Below, piece after piece: positions 1 through 7,994 of a stretch of 34,737 nucleotides of DNA (the stretch's first letter is position 1; the number at the start of each line of letters is the position of its first letter). The notes beneath the pieces are model-generated. The model ran no database searches. It saw only the letters and a list, made by a program, of their open reading frames with translations, and was not told the origin of the DNA. This stretch comes from Clostridiales bacterium. Its GTDB lineage: Bacteria; Bacillota; Clostridia; Oscillospirales; Oscillospiraceae. Location: positions 1 to 34,737 of the forward strand of contig JAAXZS010000022.1 of NCBI GenBank assembly GCA_012719745.1, written 5' to 3'. Made by a program: the position numbers and the translations under genes.

Positions 1-386
1 GAAATATCTGTACCAATCCGGCCCGTGTGCGCAAGGTGACGTCTCAGCTTAAAACCGCGGGACTGATAGAGACCAAGGAGGGCAGTGAGGGCGGCAGCCA
101 GCTGATCGGGGATCCGGAGTGCCTCACGCTGGAGCAGGTGCGCCAGGCGCTGCAGCTGCGGGTGGTGGATACCAACTGGCTCAGCGGGGATGCGGAAAAG
201 CCATGTCTCATTGCCTCCGGCATGGCGGGCGTTATGCAGCAGATCATGGATGAGCTGGATGCGTGCTGCCGGGAAAAATTGAAGAAAATGACAATTGCTC
301 AGATTGACAGACAAATTTTTGAGGATCACCGTCCGGAGACGGAAAAGAAATTTTTGGACAGCAGCCGAAAGGAGACAACAAAATGA
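1..386 (+). CDS. Rrf2-family transcriptional regulator, 5' end cut by window edge
   Basis: The reading frame is open from the first bases (N-I-C-T-N-P-A-R-V-R-K at the edge), so the start lies outside the window. The visible part carries the end of a winged helix typical of Rrf2 proteins: NPARVRK, SQLKTAGL, then a Gly-rich wing EGSEGGS. A Cys-containing dimerisation region follows (KPCLIASGM, CCREKL). Rrf2 proteins sense redox state, iron-sulfur clusters or reactive species. The stop overlaps the next start (ATGA at 383-386), so it is translationally coupled to the RclA-type reductase, which it probably controls. Target and ligand are inferred, not visible. Confidence 0.82.
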   Translation, partial: NICTNPARVRKVTSQLKTAGLIETKEGSEGGSQLIGDPECLTLEQVRQALQLRVVDTNWLSGDAEKPCLIASGMAGVMQQIMDELDACCREKLKKMTIAQIDRQIFEDHRPETEKKFLDSSRKETTK

Positions 387-1750
387 AACAATATCAAAAT
401 GTAATCATCGGTTTCGGAAAAGCCGGCAAAACATTGGCGGGGGGTCTTGCCAAAGCGGGGCAAAGTGTGGCGCTGGTGGAGCGCTCCGCCGCTATGTACG
501 GCGGCACCTGCATCAATGTGGCCTGCATTCCCACCAAATCTTTGGAAAACAGCGCCCGACTTTCTGCCGCACAGGGAGGCGGATTTGAAGAAAAGGCGGA
601 GCGCTACCGGGAGGCAGTGGCGGAAAAGCGCCGTTTGACCGGGATGCTGCGGCAGAAAAACTATGATAAGGTAGCTTCCGCCGGTGCGGTGATCTATACG
701 GGACTTGCATCCTTTGAAGATGCCCACCATATCCGCGTGACGCTGGCCGACGGCGGTGAAGAGATTCTGGAAGCGGAACGTATCTTCATCAATACGGGCG
801 CCCGGCCCAATATACCCCGGATCGAAGGCGTGGAGGGGAACCGCTTCGTCTACACCAGCGAGACGCTGATGGAGCGGGAGGAGCTGCCCCGTCATCTGGT
901 GATTTTGGGCGGTGGCTATATTGGTCTGGAATTTGCCTCCTATTTTGCCAACTTTGGCTCGCAGGTTACCATCGTGCAGCGGGACGCTGCGTTTATCCCC
1001 CGGGAGGATGCTGAGATTGCCGAGGCTGTTTTGAAGAGCCTGACTGACCGGGGCATCACCGTGCTGCGGGCGGCCAAGACATTGGCTGTGCGTGAAAGAG
1101 CGGACGGCGTCGATGTGGTGTTGGAGGTGCAGAATGCAGAGAAAGTGCTGCGGGCCGATGCGGTGCTGGCTGCCACCGGCCGCCGGCCTAATTTGGAGGG
1201 GCTAGTGCCAGAGAAAGCCGGTCTGGAGATTACCGATCGGGGCGCCATCCGTACCGACGAGCATCTGCGTACCAATGTGCCCCATATCTGGGCCATGGGC
1301 GATGTGGCCGGCGGACAGCAGTTTACCTATATTTCTCTGGATGACTTCCGCATTGTAAAAGCCCAGCTGCTGGGCGACGGCAGGCACACCACCGAAAACC
1401 GGGGCCCCGTGCCCTACAGTGTGTTTCTCGACCCACCCTTCTCCCGCGTGGGTATGACAGAGGCCGAGGCGGCAGCCAAAGGCTTTGATGTGCGCGTAGC
1501 ACGGCTGCCGGCAGCTGCCATTCCCAAAGCGCAGGTACTGAAAAAACCGGTAGGCTTTTTGAAGGCAGTGGTGGACGGCAAGACGGGTCTTATTCTGGGT
1601 GCCCATCTCTTCTGCGCCGAATCCCATGAGATGATCAACCTGGTAAAGCTGGCCATGGAGGCCGGTATTCCTTATACCGCACTGCGGGATGGAATTTTTA
1701 CCCACCCCACCATGAGCGAGGGGCTTAACGATCTTTTCGGAACGCTGTAA
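383..1750 (+). CDS. rclA: RclA-like FAD/NAD(P)-dependent disulfide reductase
   Basis: A 455-aa member of the group I flavin disulfide reductases. The FAD-binding motif GFGKAG is at residues 10-15, the redox pair C43/C48 sits in YGGTCINVACIPTK, the NAD(P)-binding GGGYIGLEFA is near residue 175, and the C-terminal HPTMSE supplies the His-Glu pair. The first 50 residues match E. coli RclA (IIGFGKAGKTLA, AMYGGTCIN) much better than lipoamide dehydrogenase or glutathione reductase. RclA is a cytosolic enzyme that protects against hypochlorous acid and reduces Cu(II). AAAGGAG (368-374) precedes ATG 383. It lies in an operon with the upstream Rrf2 regulator; E. coli instead uses the AraC-type RclR. 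A mercuric reductase-like role is less likely because the MerA C-terminal Cys pair is absent. Confidence 0.85.
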   Translation: MKQYQNVIIGFGKAGKTLAGGLAKAGQSVALVERSAAMYGGTCINVACIPTKSLENSARLSAAQGGGFEEKAERYREAVAEKRRLTGMLRQKNYDKVASAGAVIYTGLASFEDAHHIRVTLADGGEEILEAERIFINTGARPNIPRIEGVEGNRFVYTSETLMEREELPRHLVILGGGYIGLEFASYFANFGSQVTIVQRDAAFIPREDAEIAEAVLKSLTDRGITVLRAAKTLAVRERADGVDVVLEVQNAEKVLRADAVLAATGRRPNLEGLVPEKAGLEITDRGAIRTDEHLRTNVPHIWAMGDVAGGQQFTYISLDDFRIVKAQLLGDGRHTTENRGPVPYSVFLDPPFSRVGMTEAEAAAKGFDVRVARLPAAAIPKAQVLKKPVGFLKAVVDGKTGLILGAHLFCAESHEMINLVKLAMEAGIPYTALRDGIFTHPTMSEGLNDLFGTL

Positions 1751-1773
1751 AAAAGCGGATTGACGTCAAAAAA

Positions 1774-1807
1774 AGAATACCGCCCAATGGGCGGTACTCT
1801 TTCTTTT
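1774..1807. terminator. Bidirectional terminator after rclA
   Basis: Inverted repeat AGAATACCGCCC / GGGCGGTACTCT around a 3-nt loop, with an A-run before and TTTCTTTT after. It closes the Rrf2-rclA operon. Confidence 0.8.
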
Positions 1808-1844
1808 GAGGGGAACAGATTTTGAGGAGTTTTTGGGCCCCAAC

Positions 1845-1881
1845 GACAACAGCTGCACAGGCGGCCTGTGCAGTTGCTGTC
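1845..1881. other. Long stable hairpin in intergenic region
   Basis: Arms of 17 nt (1845-1861 and 1865-1881) pair with one A-C mismatch and one G-U wobble around a 3-nt loop; the core is CTGCACAGG / CCTGTGCAG. A TTATTT tail follows. It could be a second terminator or part of a small RNA. No ORF covers it convincingly. The rest of 1886-2037 holds only the dyads listed next. Confidence 0.6.
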
Positions 1882-1974
1882 TTATTTGAGGATAGAAAGG
1901 AAAAGCAATTCATGTCGTAAGGAATTACTGTGTTTAATGTACACCGGGCTTTCCTGTTAGTAAAGCGACAATTT

Positions 1975-2011
1975 GTCATGAAAATATGAAATAATGTCAT
2001 AGATGAATGAC
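1975..2011. promoter_or_regulatory. Operator-like GTCAT repeats before the LysR gene
   Basis: GTCAT-N6-ATGAC forms a dyad at 1996-2011. A further GTCAT half-site lies at 1975, 21 bp (two helical turns) upstream. The layout fits autoregulatory LysR-type binding upstream of a -35. Binding is inferred. Confidence 0.45.
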
Positions 2012-2037
2012 TACACAGTCAAAAGGAAGCAATTTCC

Positions 2038-2066
2038 TTGCATGGCGGAGGTGCAGAGGATATAAT
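2038..2066 (+). promoter_or_regulatory. SigA-type promoter of the LysR gene
   Basis: TTGCAT (2038-2043), 17-bp spacer, TATAAT (2061-2066). A small dyad AAGGAA/TTCCTT overlaps the -35. Confidence 0.7.
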
Positions 2067-2109
2067 AGTTCCATGAGATAAGTGCATGGATGAAGGCAGG
2101 TGCGGCAAT

Positions 2110-2982
2110 TTGGACACGAAAAAACTGGAAGCCATGATGACAGCGGTGGAGCAGGGCAGCTTCACCCGGGCAGCAGACATGCTGGGCTATACCCAGTCCG
2201 GCCTGACACACATGATGAACAGCCTTGAAAAAGATGTGGGATTTCCGCTTTTGGTACGGGGACACTATGGTGTGAAGCTGACGCCTGCCGGTGTCCGCGT
2301 CGAGCCCCTGATCCACCGGCTGCTGGCGGCGGATGAAGAATTAAAACGGGAAATCATGCTGATCAATACGGCCAAGGAGGAGACAGTGCGTGTCGCCTCT
2401 TATGCCAGCATTGCCATGCACTGGCTGCCGGAGATGATCCAGCAGTTTCGTACCCGGTATCCGGGCGTCCATGGGGATATTCAGATGGGCAGCGTGGAGG
2501 AGGTTTATCGCTGGGTGCGGGAGGACAAGGCAGATATGTGTTTTGCAAGCCGCCAGGAGGGCATGACACTGGAGTGGATTCACCTGAAAGATGATCCCAT
2601 GCTGGTGATTCTGCCCAAGAATGACCGGGCGGCGGGGCAGACCAGCTTTTCGGTGCGCCATTTTGACGGGCGGGAATTTTTGATGCCCTCCATGGGCTTC
2701 AGCCTGGACATTGGCCGGGTTTTCGACAGCTTTGGCGTCCATCCGCTGATCCGTCACACCCAGGTCAGTGATTCCGTGGTGATTTCCATGGTGGAGCACG
2801 GGCTGGGCATCAGCATTTTGTCGGAGTTGGTGCTCAAGGGGCGGAAAAACGATGTGCTGGCTTTGCCCATGAACCCACCCGCCGTGCGGGAACTGGGTGT
2901 AGCCGTCCGCTCAAAAAAGGAGTTGCGGCCTGCGGCCCGCCGCTTTTTGGCGGAGGCTGTAGATATGATCGAAACAATGTGA
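2110..2982 (+). CDS. LysR-family transcriptional regulator
   Basis: About 290 aa. An N-terminal helix-turn-helix (KLEAMMTAVEQGSFTRAA, then GYTQSGLTHMMNSLEKD) is followed by a periplasmic-binding-protein-like effector domain. TTG 2110 is preferred over ATG 2086: it gives the usual LysR N-terminus (MDTKKLEAM) and has GGCAGG 9 nt upstream, whereas ATG 2086 has no ribosome site. The gene is monocistronic with its own promoter and an upstream dyad suggesting autoregulation. LysR proteins often control a divergent neighbour, but none is present here (rclA points toward it), so the target is unknown. Confidence 0.88.
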   Translation: MDTKKLEAMMTAVEQGSFTRAADMLGYTQSGLTHMMNSLEKDVGFPLLVRGHYGVKLTPAGVRVEPLIHRLLAADEELKREIMLINTAKEETVRVASYASIAMHWLPEMIQQFRTRYPGVHGDIQMGSVEEVYRWVREDKADMCFASRQEGMTLEWIHLKDDPMLVILPKNDRAAGQTSFSVRHFDGREFLMPSMGFSLDIGRVFDSFGVHPLIRHTQVSDSVVISMVEHGLGISILSELVLKGRKNDVLALPMNPPAVRELGVAVRSKKELRPAARRFLAEAVDMIETM

Positions 2983-3010
2983 AAGATAGAATTACAGAAA
3001 GCGAAAATAT

Positions 3011-4408
3011 ATGTTGAATTTTAAAAACGTAACCATGCGGGATGCGGGCAAACTCCGTAAGTATTATACCGCCTGCGATTACCGCCTGTGTGAATATTCT
3101 CTGGGAGTCAAACTGATGTGGAGCAAGTGGCTGCACCCCGCTTTTGCGGAGGCCTGCGGCTGTCTTTTGATCCGCAATCAAATCGACGGGGTATACCACT
3201 TTGATTATCCCGTTCCCGGTCCGGCGGGCGATGTAGATGCCGCCCTGACGGAGATCGAGCAATACTGCACGAATCTGGGCATACGGCCCGTCCTCTCCGT
3301 GGTGCCGAAAAATGAGGCGTTGGATCTGATGACCCGGTATCCCTATGTCCGCATGTCCAATGAACGGGCCTGGCGGGATTACCTCTACCGGCAGGAGGAT
3401 ATGGCCAACTTTGCGGGACGGAAATACAGCGGACAGCGCAACCATATCAATAAATTCAAAAAAAGCTATCCGGAGGCTGTGTTTATTCCGTTGCACGCAG
3501 AGCAAAGAGAACTGATTGAGCGTTTTTGGGCGGATTATGAGAAAGTTTTTGAAAAGACCAGCGAGCAGGCTCGCCATGAGTTGGATTACGCCAAAAAGAT
3601 GCTCTGCCTGATTGACCGCAACTGGTTCTGCGCCGGAGGACTGATGTATAAAGATCGCCTGATTGCACTAAGCCTGGCGGAAAAATGCGGTGATACGCTG
3701 ATTATTCATATTGAAAAGGCTCTCTACGGCTATGAAGGCGTCTATCCCACAATGGTACAGTCCTTTGCCGCCTATTACGGCGATGGCATCACGGTTATCA
3801 ACCGGGAGGACGACGCCTGCGACCGCGGCCTGCGGATTTCCAAAACACAGTATCACCCGGCGCATATGGGGGCCAAATACCGCCTGGAACTGGGCAACGA
3901 GCTGGACAATCTGCGGGAAATCCCCACACTGGAGACGCCCCGCCTAACTCTGACAGCCCTGCGGTCCGCAGACAAAGACGCCTACAATGTCCTGTGTCTG
4001 GACGACGAGCGAAACAAGTGGTGGGGCTATGATTACCGGGAGGATCTGAAGGGAGAGCTGACGGAGTCATATTTCCTGGATGTGGCGCACACGGATTTTC
4101 AGAATAAGCAGGCGGTCAACTTTGCCATCCGTCTGGACGGAAAACTGATCGGCGAGGCGGTACTGTACCGCTTTGACTGGCGGGGCGGCGCCGAGTTAGG
4201 CGCCCGCATCGCACCCGGCTATGCAGGCTCCGGCTATGGAACGGAAGCCTTTGCGGCGGTGGCCGACTGGGCGCTTTACCGGCTGCATCTGGAGCGGGTG
4301 GTGGCAAAGTGTTTCCGGGAAAATCAGGCATCTTACCGAATGCTTGCTTCCTGCATGACCCGCGCAGGAGAAGACGATACCTATTACTATTTCGAAAAGC
4401 TGGTATAA
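3011..4408 (+). CDS. DUF2156 domain fused to a GNAT acetyltransferase
   Basis: The 465-aa protein has two parts. Residues 1-300 match DUF2156, the aminoacyl-transferase-like fold also found at the C-terminus of phosphatidylglycerol lysyltransferase MprF (YPYVRMSNERAWRDYLYR, KYSGQRNHINKFKK). Residues about 310-465 form a GNAT domain of RimJ/RimL type (TPRLTLTAL start, GYAGSGYGTEAF acetyl-CoA loop, FRENQASYRML). No membrane segments are visible, so it is probably cytosolic. DUF2156 alone is common in Clostridia; the fusion is less so. Substrate unknown; peptidyl or aminoacyl transfer plus N-acetylation is possible. The ribosome site before ATG 3011 is weak (AGAAAGCG). Confidence 0.82.
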   Translation: MLNFKNVTMRDAGKLRKYYTACDYRLCEYSLGVKLMWSKWLHPAFAEACGCLLIRNQIDGVYHFDYPVPGPAGDVDAALTEIEQYCTNLGIRPVLSVVPKNEALDLMTRYPYVRMSNERAWRDYLYRQEDMANFAGRKYSGQRNHINKFKKSYPEAVFIPLHAEQRELIERFWADYEKVFEKTSEQARHELDYAKKMLCLIDRNWFCAGGLMYKDRLIALSLAEKCGDTLIIHIEKALYGYEGVYPTMVQSFAAYYGDGITVINREDDACDRGLRISKTQYHPAHMGAKYRLELGNELDNLREIPTLETPRLTLTALRSADKDAYNVLCLDDERNKWWGYDYREDLKGELTESYFLDVAHTDFQNKQAVNFAIRLDGKLIGEAVLYRFDWRGGAELGARIAPGYAGSGYGTEAFAAVADWALYRLHLERVVAKCFRENQASYRMLASCMTRAGEDDTYYYFEKLV

Positions 4409-4431
4409 AGCGTCTCTGCCGGGTCACACTA
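4403..4431 (+). promoter_or_regulatory. Candidate forespore (SigG/SigF-like) promoter
   Basis: GTATA (4403-4407), 17-bp spacer, CACACTA (4425-4431). This matches GHATR-17/18-CATNHTA except for one base in the -10. It lies directly before the 62-aa gene. The predicted start is very close to the ribosome site, which lowers confidence. Confidence 0.4.
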
Positions 4432-4450
4432 TCCCAAGGGGTGAGAGCGG

Positions 4451-4639
4451 ATGCAGGGATATGAAGGCACGGTTCCCGTCATGCTGGAGATGGCGCTGCA
4501 AAAGAATAAGGTGGCGCTGAACTACTTTATGGGAATGCCTTATGAAGAACAACAGCACTTTGTAGCCGAAGCACCGGCCAACGAGGACGGAGCCGCCATG
4601 CAGGATTATGTGCGCCTGTTGACAGGCCGCATCGGATAG
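4451..4639 (+). CDS. Small conserved-looking protein, 62 aa
   Basis: Short protein with AAGGGGTGAG before ATG and its own terminator after the stop. The core is ALNYFMGMPYEEQQHFV then AAMQDYVRLL: two amphipathic helices around a Y-F-x-x-x-P turn. It resembles in pattern the 61-aa protein at 31921-32106 (AYEYFYSLPPAMQ, ALRDAV). No catalytic motif, signal peptide or membrane helix is visible. Function unknown; a SigG-like promoter and the neighbouring germination gene suggest a spore-related role, which is inference. Confidence 0.65.
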   Translation: MQGYEGTVPVMLEMALQKNKVALNYFMGMPYEEQQHFVAEAPANEDGAAMQDYVRLLTGRIG

Positions 4640-4643
4640 AACA

Positions 4644-4678
4644 AAAGCTGTCGGAGGAGAACTCCGACAGCTTTTTTT
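4644..4678 (+). terminator. Rho-independent terminator
   Basis: AAAGCTGTCGGA, 7-nt loop, TCCGACAGCTTT, then a T-run ending at 4678. Confidence 0.92.
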
Positions 4679-4688
4679 GCGTGCCGCC

Positions 4689-4717
4689 GCATAGTTTTTT
4701 CTGAATCCGTCATACTA
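4689..4717 (+). promoter_or_regulatory. Forespore SigG-type promoter of the GerA/SpoVAF-like gene
   Basis: GCATA (4689-4693), 17 bp, CATACTA (4711-4717) is an exact match to GHATR-N17-CATNHTA. Transcription would begin near 4725, which rules out ATG 4725 as start codon and supports ATG 4743 with its GGAGG. Confidence 0.72.
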
Positions 4718-4742
4718 AGAAAAAATGAGACGGAGGCAAGGC

Positions 4743-6155
4743 ATGGGGCAGCAAAGAGAATCCTATCAGGAGCGGACAAAGCGGTTGGATGCGCTTTTGG
4801 GTGTGGGACGGAGTCTTGACATGGTGTCACGGGATCTGGTCATCGGCACACGGCGGGCCCGGCTCTGGGTGGTCAACGGCTATATGGAGGATAGCCTCTT
4901 GGAGCGAATGATTGACCACTGGCTGACGTTGCCGGAGCTGGACAAATCCCTGACGGCGGAGGATTTTGTGGCCCGCTGTGTCAGCGTCTGCGATGCCAAG
5001 GCGGAAGCGGATGAACAAAAGGCACTGACAGCGGTCTTTTCCGGCAAGACACTGCTGGTAGTGGAACATATGGCGGAGGACATTTTGCTGGATGTGAAGA
5101 CCTATCCCGCTCGCTCGGTGGAGGAGCCCGACAACAGCAAGGTGCTGCGGGGCTCTCATGACGGCTTTCTGGAAACGCTGATGAAAAACGCGGCGCTGCT
5201 GCGCCGCCGGATCCGGACGCCGGAGCTGACCATCGAATCCCACAAAATCGGCACCCAATCCCACACGGATGTGGCACTGTGCTATCTGGAAAGCCGGGTG
5301 GATCGGAAGCTGCTGGAAACCATTCGCCAACAGCTGGCCGGCATTGATGTCAATTCCGTCTCCATGAGTCAGGAAAGTATCGCCGAGGCCATTGTGGGCC
5401 GCCAGTGGTACAACCCCTTTCCACGGGTGCGCTATACCGAGCGGCCGGACACGGCGGCGGCCAGTGTCATGGAGGGCAACATTCTGCTGATGGTGGACAA
5501 TACCCCGGCGGTAATGATCCTGCCCACCACCATTTTCAGCTTCACCGAGGCCATCAACGACTATTATTTTCCGCCGCTGGTGGGCACCTATCTGCGTCTG
5601 GTGCGTCTGGTGGTATCGGTGCTGACGCTGCTTATCACGCCGTTGTGGTTTCTCTTGATAAAGTCGCCGGAAACGGTGCCGGAGAAGTTGGGTTTTCTGG
5701 CGGTGGAGGGGGAGTATTTTGTACCCCTGATTGTCCAGCTGCTGCTGTTGGAATTTGTGATTGATCTCCTGAAGCTGGCATCCCTCAATACGCCGGATGT
5801 GCTGAGCAATTCCTTTAGTATGCTGGGGGCACTGATCTTGGGCGATTTTGCGGTACAGGCCCGATGGCTGGTACCGGAGGTGCTGGTATATATGGCTTTT
5901 GTGGCCATAGCCAACTTTGCCCAGCCCAGCTATGAGCTGGGTTACGCCCTCAAGCTGATGCGGATGCTGCTGCTGGTGCTGACCTATGCGCTGGACTGGG
6001 TGGGCTTTGTGGCGGGGCTGACGCTGACCGTCATTTTGATCGTCACCACCCGCCCTATTGGCGGAAAGGGGTATCTCTATCCGCTGATTCCCTTTAATGC
6101 CAGGGCGATGCGGGCACTTCTCACCCGCCGACCCATAAGCCGGGAAAACACCTGA
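4743..6155 (+). CDS. GerA/SpoVAF-family spore membrane protein
   Basis: About 470 aa. The soluble N-terminal half contains the GerA-family region (QESIAEAIVGRQWYNPFPRVRYTERPD, given here only as a landmark: QEsIaEai...PFPRVRYTERPD near residues 215-245). Several membrane helices follow in the C-terminal half (LRLVRLVVSVLTLLITPLW, EFVIDLLKLA). GerAA-type proteins form the A subunit of germinant receptors in the spore inner membrane; SpoVAF is the paralog linked to DPA release. No gerAB/gerAC genes follow and the gene stands alone, which favours a SpoVAF-like or orphan role. Start ATG 4743 follows GGAGG at 4730-4735; the SigG-type promoter agrees with forespore expression. Terminator at 6163. 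Confidence 0.85.
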   Translation: MGQQRESYQERTKRLDALLGVGRSLDMVSRDLVIGTRRARLWVVNGYMEDSLLERMIDHWLTLPELDKSLTAEDFVARCVSVCDAKAEADEQKALTAVFSGKTLLVVEHMAEDILLDVKTYPARSVEEPDNSKVLRGSHDGFLETLMKNAALLRRRIRTPELTIESHKIGTQSHTDVALCYLESRVDRKLLETIRQQLAGIDVNSVSMSQESIAEAIVGRQWYNPFPRVRYTERPDTAAASVMEGNILLMVDNTPAVMILPTTIFSFTEAINDYYFPPLVGTYLRLVRLVVSVLTLLITPLWFLLIKSPETVPEKLGFLAVEGEYFVPLIVQLLLLEFVIDLLKLASLNTPDVLSNSFSMLGALILGDFAVQARWLVPEVLVYMAFVAIANFAQPSYELGYALKLMRMLLLVLTYALDWVGFVAGLTLTVILIVTTRPIGGKGYLYPLIPFNARAMRALLTRRPISRENT

Positions 6156-6162
6156 AAAAAGA

Positions 6163-6190
6163 GCCTGCTGCCATGGCAGCAGGCTTTCCT
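6163..6190 (+). terminator. Terminator after the GerA-family gene
   Basis: Palindromic stem GCCTGCTGCC / GGCAGCAGGC (6163-6184) preceded by an A-run and followed by TTTCCTTTT. Confidence 0.85.
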
Positions 6191-6215
6191 TTTGACCGTT
6201 TTCAGGTTGTTTTTC

Positions 6216-6244
6216 TTTACATTCTCACCCAAAATCGGTATAAT
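6216..6244 (+). promoter_or_regulatory. SigA promoter of the peptide-binding protein gene
   Basis: TTTACA (6216-6221), 17 bp, TATAAT (6239-6244). Confidence 0.82.
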
Positions 6245-6280
6245 ACAAGGCATGTAACGAAAGACCAAAGGAGCGATCCA

Positions 6281-7912
6281 ATGAAATATAAGATAAAAAT
6301 ATCCGCGACGGTGCTGACGGTGCTGATGGTTTTGAGCCTGCTCTCCGCCTGCGGCAGCGAAAAGGCCATGACACTGCGGGTGTGTGTGGCCGGCGTGCCC
6401 GGTACGCTGGACCCTGTCCGGATCACCACAGACAGTGAAAAAATACTGGTGGATCATCTTTTAGAAAATCTGATGAAAGTGAGCAATGACGGCTCCGGCG
6501 GCACCAAGGCCATACCCGGTCAGGCTCAGAGCTTTGAGCTGACAGATAATCTGGACGGAACGGAAACGTATACCTTTAAACTGCGCGGCAGTGCCTCCTG
6601 GTCTGACGGCCAGAAAGTGACGGCTCACGATTTTGAGTATGCCTGGAAGCGGCTGGCAGACCCTGTCACCGGCTCTCCCCATGCGGAGGTTTTGCGTATG
6701 GTGGCGGGCTTTGACGACGCCCGCTCCAATAACGACATGTCGCTGCTGCAAGTGACGGCGCTGAGCGATACAGAGTTGCAGGTAAATCTTGCCTATCGCT
6801 GCCCGTATTTTATTGACAGTATCTGCACCTCTCCTTATACCATGCCGGTTCGCGGCGACGCGGTAAGCGGGGCAACAGGCGACTGGTCGGCGGAGAATTT
6901 TCTGACCAACGGCCCATACACACTCACCGATCGAAGTGAAGAGCAGATGGCGGCGTCTGTGTCCGAAAATTATTACGATACAAAAAAACTGGGGCCCAGC
7001 GAGTTGCGGTTTATTTTCGCGGCGGACAGCGACGGAGCCATGCAGCTCTATAAGGAAAACGAGGTGGACTTCCTATGGCCTCTGCCGGAGAGCGAGACCA
7101 CCGCTCTTGCCAAAGACGGCCTTTGGACGGCCGACGGCTACGCCTCGGTCTATACGCTTTTATTCAACCAGATGTCGGTGAGTGTCCAGAATGAAAGCCT
7201 GCGTCATGCCATGTCCCTGACTGTTGACCGCAATGCGGTGGTCAGCCTGCTGGGCGCTGCTACCCATCAGGCGGCGGGCGGCCTGATTCCAAGCGGCGTC
7301 AAGGACCCCTCCGATGCTTCGGATTATCGGAAGAGCTGTGGCGATCTGCTGGATAACAACCCGGAGAACTATGCCAAAAACTGTGAGATGGCCCGTCATC
7401 TGATGGCGGATGCGGGCTTTGACGCCCCGCAAGAAATTTCTGTGGACTATGTGTATGCCGACACCGCTGCGAACCAACAGGTGGCGGAGCTTCTGCGCAA
7501 GACGTGGCTGGAACAGCTGGAGCTGTCCGTCAGGCTGCACCCTGTCAGCGAGGCGGGCTTGGCCGAGGCACTTGGCAGCGGTGAATTCGTGCTGGCGGGT
7601 CTTTCTCTGACGACGATGCGAGATGACGCCACCGGCTTTCTGGATCGCTGGAACACCGGGGATGCCTCCAACTACGGCTTTTTCTCCAACAGTGCCTATG
7701 ATATGCTGCTGCGTGTCATCCGTGCCTCCTCCAAGGCCGACGCCCGCAGTGCCTATCTGAAGGACGCGGAGGGGCTGCTGCTGGAAACGGCGCAGGTGAT
7801 TCCCCTGTACTTTGACGCCACGGCCTATAAGCTGCGCGATGGGTTGGAAGGTGTTTTCCATGACGGATTAGGCAACTACTACTTCACAAGCGTGAACCGT
7901 GTAACCAAATAA
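6281..7912 (+). CDS. Oligopeptide ABC transporter substrate-binding lipoprotein (OppA-like)
   Basis: A 543-aa lipoprotein: Lys-rich N-terminus, hydrophobic stretch, then lipobox LLSAC with the lipidated Cys near residue 24. The body is SBP_bac_5 / OppA type (GTLDPVRIT, LLENLMKVSNDG, TYTFKLRGSASWSDGQKVTAHDFEYAWKR in outline, later NGPYTL and a C-terminal PLYF). It should sit on the outer face of the cytoplasmic membrane and deliver oligopeptides to an Opp/App permease. No permease or ATPase genes adjoin; with its own promoter and terminator the gene is monocistronic, so it must share a transporter encoded elsewhere or act as a peptide sensor. AAAGGAG precedes ATG 6281. Confidence 0.9.
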   Translation: MKYKIKISATVLTVLMVLSLLSACGSEKAMTLRVCVAGVPGTLDPVRITTDSEKILVDHLLENLMKVSNDGSGGTKAIPGQAQSFELTDNLDGTETYTFKLRGSASWSDGQKVTAHDFEYAWKRLADPVTGSPHAEVLRMVAGFDDARSNNDMSLLQVTALSDTELQVNLAYRCPYFIDSICTSPYTMPVRGDAVSGATGDWSAENFLTNGPYTLTDRSEEQMAASVSENYYDTKKLGPSELRFIFAADSDGAMQLYKENEVDFLWPLPESETTALAKDGLWTADGYASVYTLLFNQMSVSVQNESLRHAMSLTVDRNAVVSLLGAATHQAAGGLIPSGVKDPSDASDYRKSCGDLLDNNPENYAKNCEMARHLMADAGFDAPQEISVDYVYADTAANQQVAELLRKTWLEQLELSVRLHPVSEAGLAEALGSGEFVLAGLSLTTMRDDATGFLDRWNTGDASNYGFFSNSAYDMLLRVIRASSKADARSAYLKDAEGLLLETAQVIPLYFDATAYKLRDGLEGVFHDGLGNYYFTSVNRVTK

Positions 7913-7955
7913 AAAGAGGGCGCCGCGTCAGTAACGACGCGGCGCCCTCTTTTTT
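7911..7955. terminator. Strong bidirectional terminator between convergent genes
   Basis: A 19-nt arm (7911-7929, core GAGGGCGCCGCGTC), 6-nt loop, complementary arm 7936-7955 ending in a T-run. It serves oppA (+) and, by its A-run, the trigger-factor gene (-). Confidence 0.92.
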
Positions 7956-7994
7956 CCTTTTCAAATAGGAGCCGGAAGCGCTTTGGAAATGGAC

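Noticed and set aside
4725-4742. ATG 4725 as start of the GerA/SpoVAF-like protein
   Set aside because: It coincides with the predicted SigG transcription start and precedes the GGAGG that serves ATG 4743.
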